NCBI GenBank assembly: GCA_963792785.1
Contig: CAWBXO010000001.1
Coordinates: 1,116,001-1,180,000 of the forward strand
DNA length: 64,000 nt
Reading direction: 5' to 3'
Source of the DNA: CAWIMX01 sp963792785
GTDB lineage: Bacteria > Acidobacteriota > Vicinamibacteria > Vicinamibacterales > CAVVIG01
The notes below the pieces were generated by a model. The model saw nothing but the letters and a program-made list of their open reading frames with translations. It had not been told where the DNA came from and searched no databases. This document shows positions 9,517 to 18,406 of this stretch, one piece after another. Each line of letters begins with the position of its first letter. The first letter of the stretch is position 1. Made by a program: the position numbers and the translations under genes.

Positions 9517-10858
9517 GGCGCGTGAAGAACTCGAACGGGGGCAGGAACGGCGGCGCGTCAGGCGCGAGTACGCCGTTCACGAGGAAGCTCGGGCTGGATC
9601 TGACGGCGTATCGCTTGGCTTCCTCCAGCGCCTGACGGGCGAGATCCCGATACGTGCCGCCGTCGAGGCACGCGTCGAACGCCGCCTGATCGAGGCCCAC
9701 GGCGCCGGCCACGTGTTTCAGCTGGGTCGACCCGAACGGGCCCGGTTCACCGAGCAACTTGTCGTGATACTCCCAGAAGCGCCCCTGGGCCTGCGCGCAG
9801 GCGGCGGCCTGAGCGGCCGTGGCCGAATCGGGGCCCAGGACGGGCAGCGGCTTGAACACGATGCGCACGCGGTCGCCATAGTTTTCGCGCACGCGCGGGA
9901 ACGCCTCCGCGAACCGCGCGTACTCGGCGCTCTGGAAGTCGCCGAACGCGACGATCTGCACCGCCGCCGTGGCCGGCCCGAGCGTGGCGTCGCGAGGCGA
10001 GGCCTCCACGGTCACGCGCGGCGCCGACAGCAGCACGTCGGCGCGCGTCGAGACCTTCATCAGTTCCTCGACGTAGTTCATCCTCGCCAGTTCGGGCTCC
10101 GTCCGCGTCGACAGCCAGGCGCGCAGCGCCGGGCGCATCTGCTCGAGGCTGGCGCCGCGCGTCAAATCGCCGAGGCTCTGGTACAGCGACAGGGCCGCCT
10201 GGTCCGGCAGCGGGATCACCCGCTTGGGGATCTCCTCGGCGAGCAGCGCCTCCTTCGTCGTCTTTCGCGCGGCCGCTTCCCGCGCGATCAGCTCGTCGGC
10301 CACCATCTGATCGAGTACCCGCCGCCGGCTGTCGTAGAGATCGCGCGTGAGGCCGACATAGCCGCCCGGATCGGTGCGACGCCACTCGGCATCGACCTCC
10401 CCCACGGTAATCACCCGGTCGCCGACCTTGGCCGCCGGATCCGACGCGGACGGCGGGCCGACGGTGGTCCCGGACGCCGCCGCCGACGCGGCGGGAGCGG
10501 CCGGCGCCGCGGGGCCGATCCGGAACGCCAGCGAAGCGCTCTCGCCGGCGCCGAGGCCGAAGCTGACCGTGAGGAGGTACTCGTCGGGAGGCATCTCGCC
10601 AATCGGCGCGACCGCGACAATGCGCGCGTCGGTCGCCGCCTGCACGTTGAGCGGGATCAGGTTCAGCGTCACGAAGGGACGCGACGCCCTGAAGTGCTCG
10701 CCCGAGATCGTCAGCGTGCCCGCGTCGGCGTCGGGCACAGCCGACGCCACGGTCACCGGATTCACGGGCTGCTGTCCGGCCGCGCTCGACGCGCCGCCGA
10801 CCGCCACGCCCAGGGCAACCGCCGTCCACACCGCGCGCGACACCGTCCGCCTCGTCAT
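9467..10858 (-). CDS. TIG-like / SurA-like / DsbA-like fusion protein without the redox CxxC
   Basis: 463 aa from the ATG at 10858; the frame is open further upstream but only as antisense of the TPR gene. A signal peptide (to about 28) precedes an IPT/TIG-like beta-sandwich (~32-115) and an Ala/Pro linker. A SurA_N-like helical region follows (~143-290; VGDRVITVGEVDAEW, LDQMVADELIAREAA). The C-terminus is a Thioredoxin_4/DsbA-like domain (~300-450; IVAFGDFQ, cis-Pro motif SSPSFLVNG). Where the family has CxxC, this protein has SAEY (310-313), so thiol oxidoreductase activity is not expected. A chaperone or binding role is more plausible. It follows the TPR gene by 20 bp, probably in one operon with 12519-14303. 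Confidence 0.82.
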   Translation of the reverse strand: MTRRTVSRAVWTAVALGVAVGGASSAAGQQPVNPVTVASAVPDADAGTLTISGEHFRASRPFVTLNLIPLNVQAATDARIVAVAPIGEMPPDEYLLTVSFGLGAGESASLAFRIGPAAPAAPAASAAASGTTVGPPSASDPAAKVGDRVITVGEVDAEWRRTDPGGYVGLTRDLYDSRRRVLDQMVADELIAREAAARKTTKEALLAEEIPKRVIPLPDQAALSLYQSLGDLTRGASLEQMRPALRAWLSTRTEPELARMNYVEELMKVSTRADVLLSAPRVTVEASPRDATLGPATAAVQIVAFGDFQSAEYARFAEAFPRVRENYGDRVRIVFKPLPVLGPDSATAAQAAACAQAQGRFWEYHDKLLGEPGPFGSTQLKHVAGAVGLDQAAFDACLDGGTYRDLARQALEEAKRYAVRSSPSFLVNGVLAPDAPPFLPPFEFFTRLIEEELLHQSRTASGR

Positions 10859-10878
10859 CCCGCCCTCCTCCCGAGCCC

Positions 10879-12522
10879 TCATGGAATCTCGCCTGCCGGC
10901 CACGGCGTCCGGCAGGGCCGCCCCTGCTCGTACAACGCCAGGTTGGCGGACAGCCGCGGCAGGACCGCGGTGAGGCCGGCGGCCCGGGCGCCCTGGATCA
11001 GGTCCTGCTGGACGCCGACGGCTTCGTCGTAGCGGCCCGACGCCGCCAACGCCATGGCCAGGGTCTCGCCCAGATCGGCCGTCCTCGACTCGGTCTTGAG
11101 CAGCTGGTTCATGAGCGCCAGCGCCGCCGGGCCGTCCCGCACACTGTCGTCGGGCGACGCGGCCAGCACGCGCGCCAAACCGTGCGTGAACATCGCCTGG
11201 TCGGGGTGCGCCTTCACGGCCGCGCGCAGCCGGTCGCGCGCCTCCGCGAAGCGCCCGAGCTGGACGTACGTCATGGCCTGGCCGAACAGCGCCTCGGCCT
11301 GGTTCCCGTCTCCGCGGAGCACCTCGGCGTACTGTGGCAGCGCGTCGGCCGGCCGGCCCACGTGCCGCAGGCTGACGGCCAGCCGCAGGCGGGCTTCCAC
11401 GTAGCTCGGCCGGCTGGCGAGCGCCGCGGTGAACCGTGCGATCGCTTCGGCGTCGCGCCCCTGCTCCTGCAGCAGCACGCCCAGGCTGTACTGCGCCGGG
11501 AAATACGTGGAGTCGCTCCGGATCGCCGCGTCGAACTCCGCCTTCGCGGCCTCCTTGTCGTCCTTCATGTAAAGGGCGGTCGCGAGCCGGTGGTGCAGCG
11601 CCGCGCTGTCGGGCGCGAGTTGGAGCCCCTTGCGGAACAGCGCCGCGGCGTCGTCCCACTGGCGGTCGTCGAGCGCGCGAATGCCGCGCGACTCGTAGCT
11701 CTGCGGGCTCTCGAGCAGCTCGTCGAGATCGACCATCAGCGGATCGGCCGGCAGGATCTCGCGATTCTCGCGCAGCCGCAGGTGCGCCTCCGCCTTCTTC
11801 ACGTCCCCGAGCCCGCGATACGCGAGCGCCAGCGGGTAGTGCGCGCCCGCCGCGGTCGGGTCGCGCGCGAGCACGTCCTCGAGGTCGGTCACGGCCTGCT
11901 GGTAGTCCTGCTTCGCCAGCGCGGTCCGCCCCAGGCCGAAGCGCGCCGAGAGCGAGGTGGGCTGCAGCGCCAGGGCCCGCTCGAAGCGGGGCCGGGCGGC
12001 GTCGGGCTGGCCGAGCGCGAGGTTCACGTCGCCGAGCCACACGAGCGTGGAGACGTCGTCGGGCTTCAGCCGCAGCGCCGTTTCGAACGAGGCTTCGGCC
12101 TGCGGGAGCTGCCCGCGATCACGGTACAGGTGCGCGAGGTAGTACGGCCACCGGTAATCGTCGGCCGCCAGCGACGCGGCGTTCAGGAAGCAGGGCTCCG
12201 CGGCGTCGGGATAATCGGCGGCCATGAGCAGCTTCCCGAGCTCGCCGTACGCGTCGGCGAGGTCGCCGGCCGGCGCGGCGCGATCGGACGTCTTCCGTTC
12301 CAGCGCCGCCTGGCTGTCGCGGATCTGGGCCTGGACCGACGGCGTCATTTTGGAGAGGTCCGGCAGCGTGACCGCCTGGAGCCCGCGCGCGTCGGCCGCC
12401 GCGGCAGCAGGCCGATCCGAGGCCGCGGGCGAGGACGACGGAGACGAGGATCCGCACCCGGCCACCGCCAGCGCGCAGGCGGCGAGCAGCGCGACGCCGG
12501 TCTGCGAGCGCGCCCGGCTCAT
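10879..12522 (-). CDS. TPR-repeat lipoprotein
   Basis: 547 aa from the ATG at 12522, which overlaps the upstream CRTAC1 stop by 4 bp; the longer open frame from 12600 is not needed. The lipoprotein signal MSRARSQTGVALLAACALAVAGC has a lipobox ending at Cys23. The remainder is about ten tetratricopeptide repeats (AEPCFLNAASLAADDYRWPY, AEASFETALRLKPDD and others). It is likely a periplasm- or outer-membrane-anchored scaffold. It closely resembles the TPR product encoded at 16195-17506 in the mirror-image operon. It precedes the TIG/DsbA-like gene by 20 bp. Confidence 0.87.
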   Translation of the reverse strand: MSRARSQTGVALLAACALAVAGCGSSSPSSSPAASDRPAAAAADARGLQAVTLPDLSKMTPSVQAQIRDSQAALERKTSDRAAPAGDLADAYGELGKLLMAADYPDAAEPCFLNAASLAADDYRWPYYLAHLYRDRGQLPQAEASFETALRLKPDDVSTLVWLGDVNLALGQPDAARPRFERALALQPTSLSARFGLGRTALAKQDYQQAVTDLEDVLARDPTAAGAHYPLALAYRGLGDVKKAEAHLRLRENREILPADPLMVDLDELLESPQSYESRGIRALDDRQWDDAAALFRKGLQLAPDSAALHHRLATALYMKDDKEAAKAEFDAAIRSDSTYFPAQYSLGVLLQEQGRDAEAIARFTAALASRPSYVEARLRLAVSLRHVGRPADALPQYAEVLRGDGNQAEALFGQAMTYVQLGRFAEARDRLRAAVKAHPDQAMFTHGLARVLAASPDDSVRDGPAALALMNQLLKTESRTADLGETLAMALAASGRYDEAVGVQQDLIQGARAAGLTAVLPRLSANLALYEQGRPCRTPWPAGEIP

Positions 12523-14303
12523 TGCCCGCTGCCCTGCGTCATCGTCGTCCACCGATCGACGGCGACGTTGGACCACTGCTCCGATCGTCCATCGGGCCAT
12601 CGTACCTCGACCCCGACGGCCCCGGCCGACACGCCGAGCCCGACCAGCACGCGCGGATCGTTGGCCGACCCGTAGCTGCCGTCGGATCGCGCCCGCCTCA
12701 GGAGCCGCGACCCGTCAGCCCGCGTCACGCGGACCTCCGCGCCGAGCATGTCGCGCCCGGAAACCGCCGCCCCGCCAACAAGGCGGAGGCCGAGCCAGTG
12801 TTTCTCGCTGCCGATCGTATTCAGCAGGAGCCGGACGTGACCGTTATCGTTGCCGACGACGACGTCGATGTCGCCGTCGTTGTCGATGTCGCCGAAGGCG
12901 GCGCCCCGCCCAGCCTCGGTCAGCCCGAAGACGGCGCCCGCCCGCTCGGTCACGTTTTCGAACGTCCCGTCGCCCCGGTTCCGCAGCAGCAGCTTCTTCT
13001 GGCCGTAGGGAAACGGGTCGTGCTCGCCTTCGTTCTCGACGATCGGCCCGTTCACGGCCAGCAGGTCCAGCCAGCCGTCGTTGTCGTAGTCGAACCAGGT
13101 CGTGCCCCACCCGGTGTACGGCAGGCTCAGCGGGCCGAGGCCCGACGCGGCGCTGCCGTCCTGGAAGTTCCCGGTTCCGTCGTTCACGTAGAGGTTGAAC
13201 CCCTGGCCCGTCAGCTCGGTCACCACGAGGTCGTCGTCGCCGTCGTTGTCGAAGTCGCCGGCGTCGGCGCCCATGCTGGCCTCGGCGTTCCCCTCGGCGG
13301 TGAGCGCGACACCCGCCAGCAGCCCCGTGTCCCGGAACGTGCCGTCGTGCTGGTTGATCCACAGCAGATCCGGCTCACCGTCGTTCGCCACGTAGATGTC
13401 GGGCCAGCCGTCGCGGTTGAAGTCGGCCGTCGCGACGCCCAGCGCGGGCCCGAACTTGCCTCCGACCAGCGCCGTGGCGCTCACGTCGACGAAACGCCCG
13501 TGTCCCACGTTCCGATAGAGGCGATCGGGCCGGCCGCCGTAGATCTGCGGCGGGCAATAGTCGGGTACCCCGGCGCTGTTAGGGCACACCTGCTCGCGCT
13601 CCAGCCGGTAATTGACGTTGTAGCCCACGTACAGATCGAGCCAGCCGTCGCGGTCGTAGTCCAGCAACGCCGCCGACACGGCGACGTCCGGATCGCTGCG
13701 CACGCCGCTCGCCGCCGACACGTCGGTGAAGGTCCCGTCGCCGTTGTTGTGAAACAGCTGGTTGGTGCCGTAGTTGGTGAGGAACAGATCGACGTACCCG
13801 TCGTTGTCCACGTCCCCGGTCGCGACTCCCAGGCCGAACTGCGTCGTCCGGATGCCGCTCGCCTCGGTCACGTCGGTGAAGTGCAGCGTGCGCGTCCCGT
13901 CGGGCGCGACGCTGAGGTCGTTGCGGAACAACCGGCCCGTGAGCCGCGCGGGGTCGCGTGGCGGGACGAGCGCCGACCCCGGGTCCTGGCCCGGTCCGAT
14001 CATCTTCCCCTGCACGAGGAAGACGTCGAGGTCGCCGTCGTTGTCGTAGTCGAAGAGCGCGACACCGGGCGGCAGGATCTCCGGATAGTAGAACTTGCCC
14101 GACGCGCCGTTGAAATGGACGAAGTCGAGACCGGTGTCGGCGGCGCGATCCACGAACCAGTCGCCGGCGGCCGCCGCCTGAGCGTGGGCCGGCGGCGTCG
14201 CGGCCGCGCCGGCTCCGCCGGGCGCACCGCGCTCGCCCGTGCAGCTCGCGCAGAGCACGCATCCGATCCACACGGCCGCTCGCGCGAACCGCCCCGCCGT
14301 CAT
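12519..14303 (-). CDS. CRTAC1 family lipoprotein (FG-GAP/VCBS plus ASPIC/UnbV)
   Basis: 594 aa. The N-terminal signal ends in a lipobox (VLCASC, Cys ~21), so the protein is probably lipid-anchored. Multiple Asp-rich propeller loops follow (DYDNDGDLDVFLV, DVDNDGYVDLFLT, DYDRDGWLDLYV, DFNRDGWPDIYVAND, DFDNDGDDDLVV, DIDNDGDIDVVV). The ASPIC/UnbV C-terminus reads SGRDMLGAEVRV, SYGSANDPRVLVGLG, VRWPDGRSEQW. It is the first gene of the leftward arm of two divergent operons and is coupled by 4-bp overlap to the TPR lipoprotein gene. The rightward paralogue begins 111 bp away at 14415. Confidence 0.9.
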   Translation of the reverse strand: MTAGRFARAAVWIGCVLCASCTGERGAPGGAGAAATPPAHAQAAAAGDWFVDRAADTGLDFVHFNGASGKFYYPEILPPGVALFDYDNDGDLDVFLVQGKMIGPGQDPGSALVPPRDPARLTGRLFRNDLSVAPDGTRTLHFTDVTEASGIRTTQFGLGVATGDVDNDGYVDLFLTNYGTNQLFHNNGDGTFTDVSAASGVRSDPDVAVSAALLDYDRDGWLDLYVGYNVNYRLEREQVCPNSAGVPDYCPPQIYGGRPDRLYRNVGHGRFVDVSATALVGGKFGPALGVATADFNRDGWPDIYVANDGEPDLLWINQHDGTFRDTGLLAGVALTAEGNAEASMGADAGDFDNDGDDDLVVTELTGQGFNLYVNDGTGNFQDGSAASGLGPLSLPYTGWGTTWFDYDNDGWLDLLAVNGPIVENEGEHDPFPYGQKKLLLRNRGDGTFENVTERAGAVFGLTEAGRGAAFGDIDNDGDIDVVVGNDNGHVRLLLNTIGSEKHWLGLRLVGGAAVSGRDMLGAEVRVTRADGSRLLRRARSDGSYGSANDPRVLVGLGVSAGAVGVEVRWPDGRSEQWSNVAVDRWTTMTQGSGQ

Positions 14304-14414
14304 GATGGCTGCTGCCTCCCGCCTCGAGAACCATCATCGCCCTTTGGTCCCCGCGTGGGAACCCCCGGCGACGCCGGCGCGCCCGGGCGGCGCGGCGCGC
14401 GAAACTGTGCGATC

Positions 14415-16198
14415 ATGCCGGCATCCACCATGCGGTCCCTCGTCGGCCTGTGTCTGCTGGCCGTTCTCGCGGCGACCGGCGCCTGCGTTTCTGAACCGGG
14501 AGCTCCGGCCTCACAGCAGGCATCCTCCCCTGGCGATCTCGCCGGCCCCCCGCCCGCCGCGAACGGCGAGTGGTTCACCGACCAGGCGGCCGCGGCCGGC
14601 CTCGACTTCACGCACTTCAACGGCATGTCCGGGGAATTCTATCAACCGGAGATCATGGCGCCGGGCGTGGCCCTGTTCGACTACGACAACGACGGCGACC
14701 TCGACGTGTACCTCGTCCAGAGCGACATGCTCGGCGCCGGCACGCCGCTGCTGCCCCGGCCGCCGGGCCCGCCCGGAGCCCGGCTGTACCGGAACGACCT
14801 CAGCGTCGCGCCCGACGGGACGCGGACGCTGCACTTCACCGACGTGACCGCGGGAAGCGGCCTCGAGGCGCCGGGGTACGGCATGGGCGTCGCGGCCGGC
14901 GACATCGACAACGACGGCTGGGTCGATCTGTACGTGACCGGGTTCGGCCGCAACGCGATGTTCCACAACAACGGCGACGGCACGTTCACCGACGTGTCGG
15001 CGCGCAGCGGAACGGGCGACCGCGACTCGTGGGGCGTGCCCGCGACCTTCCTGGATTTCGATCGTGACGGCCGGCTCGATCTGTTCGTCGGTAATTACCT
15101 GAACTACAGCCTCCGCACCCACACGCCCTGCTTCGGCGCCTCGGGCGCGCCGGACTACTGCCGGCCCAGCGTGTACCGGCCGCAGCCGAACCGGCTGTAC
15201 CACAACCTGGGCGACGGGCGCTTCGCCGACGTTACCCTCGCGGCCGGCATGGGATTCCCCCTTCGGCCCCGCGCTCGGCGCGACCGCGGCCGACTTCAAC
15301 GGCGACGGATGGGTCGACCTGTTCGTCGCCAACGACGAGCAGGAAAACCAGCTCTGGATCAACCAGCGCGACGGCACCTTCATCAACACCGCGCTGCTGG
15401 CGGGCGTCGCCCTCGGGCCCAACGGCGAGCGGAAAGCGGACATGGGCGTGGACGCCGGCGACTTCGACGACGACGGCGACGAGGATTCTGATCGTGACCG
15501 AGCTGGTCAACCAGGGCACCTCGCTGTACGTGAACGACGGCTCGGGCACATTCGAGGACCAGAGCGCGCGGCGCGGAATCCGCCGCCCGACGCTCGCCTA
15601 CACGGGCTTCGGAACCGCGTGGATCGACGTCGACAACGACGGCTGGCTGGACGTGCTCTCGGTCAACGGCGCGGTCAACCAGGACGTCAAGGACCTCCAC
15701 CGCCAGGACGATCCCTTTCCGCTGGGACAGCGCAACGTGCTGCTGCGCAACCTGGGCGGGCGCTTCGACGACGTCACCGACCGGGCGGGCGCCGCGTTCA
15801 TCCCGGTGGAAGCCAGCCGGGGCGCGGCGTTCGGCGACATCGACAACGACGGCGACACCGACGTCGTGGTGGCGAACGGCGCGGGACCGGTGCGCCTGCT
15901 CATCAATGAGGTCGGCAACCGCCACCACTGGATCGGGCTGCGATTCGTGAACGGCGCGGGCCACCTGATCGTCGGCGCGCGCGTGGAAGTCATCCAGCCG
16001 AACGGGACCGTGCGCTGGCGGCGCTCGCGAGCCGACGGCAGCTACGCCTCGGCGAACGATCCGCGCGTCCTCGTCGGTCTCGGTTCCTCGGAGGAGAGAC
16101 CGCGCGTCCGCGTGATCTGGCCGAACGGCCGCACCGAGGAGTGGGCCGACGTCGCCATCGACCGGTACACCACGCTGACTGAGGGCACCGGCCGATGA
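14415..16198 (+). pseudogene. CRTAC1 family lipoprotein with two frameshifts
   Basis: The ORF starts at the ATG at 14415 (or 14430) with signal MRSLVGLCLLAVLAATGAC (lipobox TGAC). Propeller motifs then run through three successive frames. An extra base in the C run 15257-15261 breaks the frame after AAGMGFP. A second extra base (TT at 15486-15487) breaks it again after DFDDDGDED. After each shift the expected sequence resumes (ADFNGDGWVDLFVANDEQ; VTELVNQGTSLYVNDGSG) and runs to a normal ASPIC/UnbV end (YASANDPRVLVGLG, VIWPNGRTEEW). It is the paralogue of 12519-14303 and overlaps the next TPR gene by ATGA. Either a decaying copy or two consensus errors. Confidence 0.85.
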
Positions 16199-17506
16199 GA
16201 CACGCCGGGCTCGCGGTGTTGATCGCGGCATCGGCTGTCGTCGCCGGCTGCCGCGCGAACACGCGAGACGCCCCCTCGCCCGCGGCCACGTCCTCGCCGG
16301 ACGTCGCGAGCCTGCCGCCCGTCACGCTGCCGGACGTGTCGGCGCTGGCGCAGTCGGTCCAACGCCAGGTGCGCGGGCAGGACGACCGCCTGAAGGAGGC
16401 CCTCGGCGACCCGAGCGCATCGAGCGCCCGGCGAGCCGCCGCCTACGCCGACCTCGGACGCGTGCTGCTGGCGGCCGCATTCAGCGACGAAGCCGTCACC
16501 TGCTTCCGGCACGCGGCCGACCTCGAGCCCGGCGACATGCGCTGGCCGTACTACCTCGGCCACGCCTACCTCCGGTCGGGAGACCGCGCCCGCGCGGCGG
16601 AGGCGTTCGAGCGCGCGCGGACGCTGGCGCCCGGCGACGTCCCCACGCTGGTCTGGCTCGGCGAGACGTATCTCGACGACGGGCGGCCCGACGCCGCCAA
16701 GGCGGCCTTCCAGGCGGCCGTGGCGCTGCAGCCCAGGTCGGCCGCCGCCCTGTTCGGCGCCGGACGCGCCGCCCTGGCGCAGCAGGCCTACGCCGAGGCC
16801 GTCGACGACTTCGAGCGCGCGCTGGCCGCGGACCACGCGGCGTCGGCCATCCACTATCCCCTCGCGATGGCGTACCGCGCGCTGGGAGACCGGCAGAAGG
16901 CGGAGGCGCAGTTGAAGCTGCGGGGCGGTACGTTCCCCGATCTTCCCGATCCGCTCCTGCCGCAGGACGACGAGATCCTCGACAGCGCGGTCGCCTATGA
17001 GGATCGCGGACGCCAGGCCCTCGGACGGTCCGACTGGACGGGGGCGGAAGCCGCATTTCGGCAGGGCCTCGCGCTCGCGCCCGACGATGCCACGCTGCGG
17101 GTACTGGCTCGGCGTCACGTTATACGCGTCGGGCGACACCGCCGGCGCCGAACGGGAGTTCGTCGCCGTCATCCGGCAGTCGCCCGGTTTCGCGAACGCC
17201 CATTTCAGCCTCGGGGCCCTCTACGAGGCGCGCGGCCGGCGCTCCGAGGCGATCGACCAGTACCGTGCCGCCGTGGCCGGCGATGCGGCCCTTCCGGACG
17301 CGCGACTGCGCCTCGCCGATCTGCTGAGCGTCGAGAACCGCTGGGAGGACGCGCTGGCGCAGTACGACGCCGCGGTCAAGCTCGACCCTGGCTCCGTCCC
17401 CGGGTGGACGGGCGGCGCGCGGGCGCTGCGCGCACTCGGACGCGCCGCCGAGGCGGACACCTGGACGGCCCAGGCGAGCCGCCTTCGCCAGGGCCAGGGC
17501 CGCTGA
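16195..17506 (+). pseudogene. TPR-repeat lipoprotein with one frameshift
   Basis: ATG at 16195 overlaps the CRTAC1 stop. The N-terminus MRHAGLAVLIAASAVVAGC is a lipoprotein signal. TPR units follow and align throughout with the product of 10879-12522 (for example CFRHAADLEPGDMRWPYYLGHAYLRSGD). A single extra G at 17099-17101 breaks the frame after PDDATLR. The continuation YWLGVTLYASGDTAGAEREF runs on in the next frame to 17506. If the indel is a sequencing error the protein would be about 436 aa. The gene lacks the TIG/DsbA-like neighbour that follows its paralogue. Confidence 0.82.
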
Positions 17507-17542
17507 GCCGGCCCTCCGTGAGCCGGCCGCGAAGGCGGGCGT

Positions 17543-18406
17543 CTACTCGAGCGCGCTCCTGGTCAAATCGGCGAGCTGGTCGGCGGTGAACGTGTTGCCT
17601 TCGATGTTGGCGAGGAGACGGCCCCGGCGGTCGATCAGCACGGTGTGCAGCGAGTGGGACATCAGTCCTTCGTCGGCGAACGCGTGCACGCCGAACAGCC
17701 CGCAGACCCGCCGGATCTCGGGTTCCGGCCCGGTCAGGAAGTGCCAGGTGGCGGCGTCCGCCTTCCACTGCCGCGCGTACGCGGCCAGCACGTCCGGCGT
17801 GTCGTGCACCGGATCGAACGTGATCGTCAGCAGCACCAGATCGCGCCCGAGCCGGTCCGCGAACCGCTGCTGAAGCACGCCGAAGTCGTTGGCGAGCCGC
17901 AGGCAGTAGTTCGGCAGGACGCAGCTCGTATAGATGAAGTTGACGGCCACGACCTTCCCGCGCAGATCGGAGAGGGCCAGCGGGCGGCCGCGCTGATCGG
18001 TCAACCGAAAGCCGGGCACGGCGGCCCCCACGGCCAGCGGCTCGGCGGACCTCCCGGCCACGAGGTCGCCGAGCAGCGCCAGGCGGCTGGCGGCGAACGG
18101 GTCCTGCTCCACATTCTCGTACCGCACCACGTGGATCCGCTCCGCCCGGGAGGCCCGCGGCTCGACGACGAGCGTGAACGCCACCAGGGCGCCTGGGGCG
18201 AGCGCGTCGAGCTCCGTGGCGTCGCGCACCTCGAACGGCATGGTCATCGCGCGCATGTAGCCGGGAATCGCGTCCACCGAGGCCGTGAAGGTTCGCGCCG
18301 CGCGATCCAGGCGCACGACCATCCCCGTGACGGCGTATTCCTGCGCCGCCGCCGACGGCGCGATCGCCAGCACCGCCAGCAGGATCCCCGCCGAGACGCG
18401 GCTCAT
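17543..18406 (-). CDS. SCO1/SenC-type protein with CusF-like copper-binding N-terminal domain
   Basis: 287 aa from the ATG at 18406, overlapping the upstream stop by 4 bp. A signal peptide (about 1-21) precedes a CusF-like segment (YAVTGMVVRLDRAARTF, MRAMTMPFEV), the kind that binds Cu(I) through Met. The thioredoxin-fold SCO domain follows (~125-285): FRLTDQRGRPLALSDLRGKVVAVNFIYTSC. Here the copper thiols are C162 and C168, a Cx5C spacing instead of the CxxxC of classical SCO, with the ligand His near 251/254 (MSHSLHT). SCO proteins deliver copper to the CuA site of cytochrome oxidase or act as periplasmic thiol reductases. It closes a minus-strand operon led by DUF5916 and CRTAC1-like genes. 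Confidence 0.88.
   Translation of the reverse strand: MSRVSAGILLAVLAIAPSAAAQEYAVTGMVVRLDRAARTFTASVDAIPGYMRAMTMPFEVRDATELDALAPGALVAFTLVVEPRASRAERIHVVRYENVEQDPFAASRLALLGDLVAGRSAEPLAVGAAVPGFRLTDQRGRPLALSDLRGKVVAVNFIYTSCVLPNYCLRLANDFGVLQQRFADRLGRDLVLLTITFDPVHDTPDVLAAYARQWKADAATWHFLTGPEPEIRRVCGLFGVHAFADEGLMSHSLHTVLIDRRGRLLANIEGNTFTADQLADLTRSALE

Noticed and set aside
12522..15491. 989-codon plus-strand frame that could be read as one large protein
   Set aside because: Its first two thirds are antisense to a CRTAC1 gene; only the part from 14415 is real, where the signal peptide of the second CRTAC1 protein starts.
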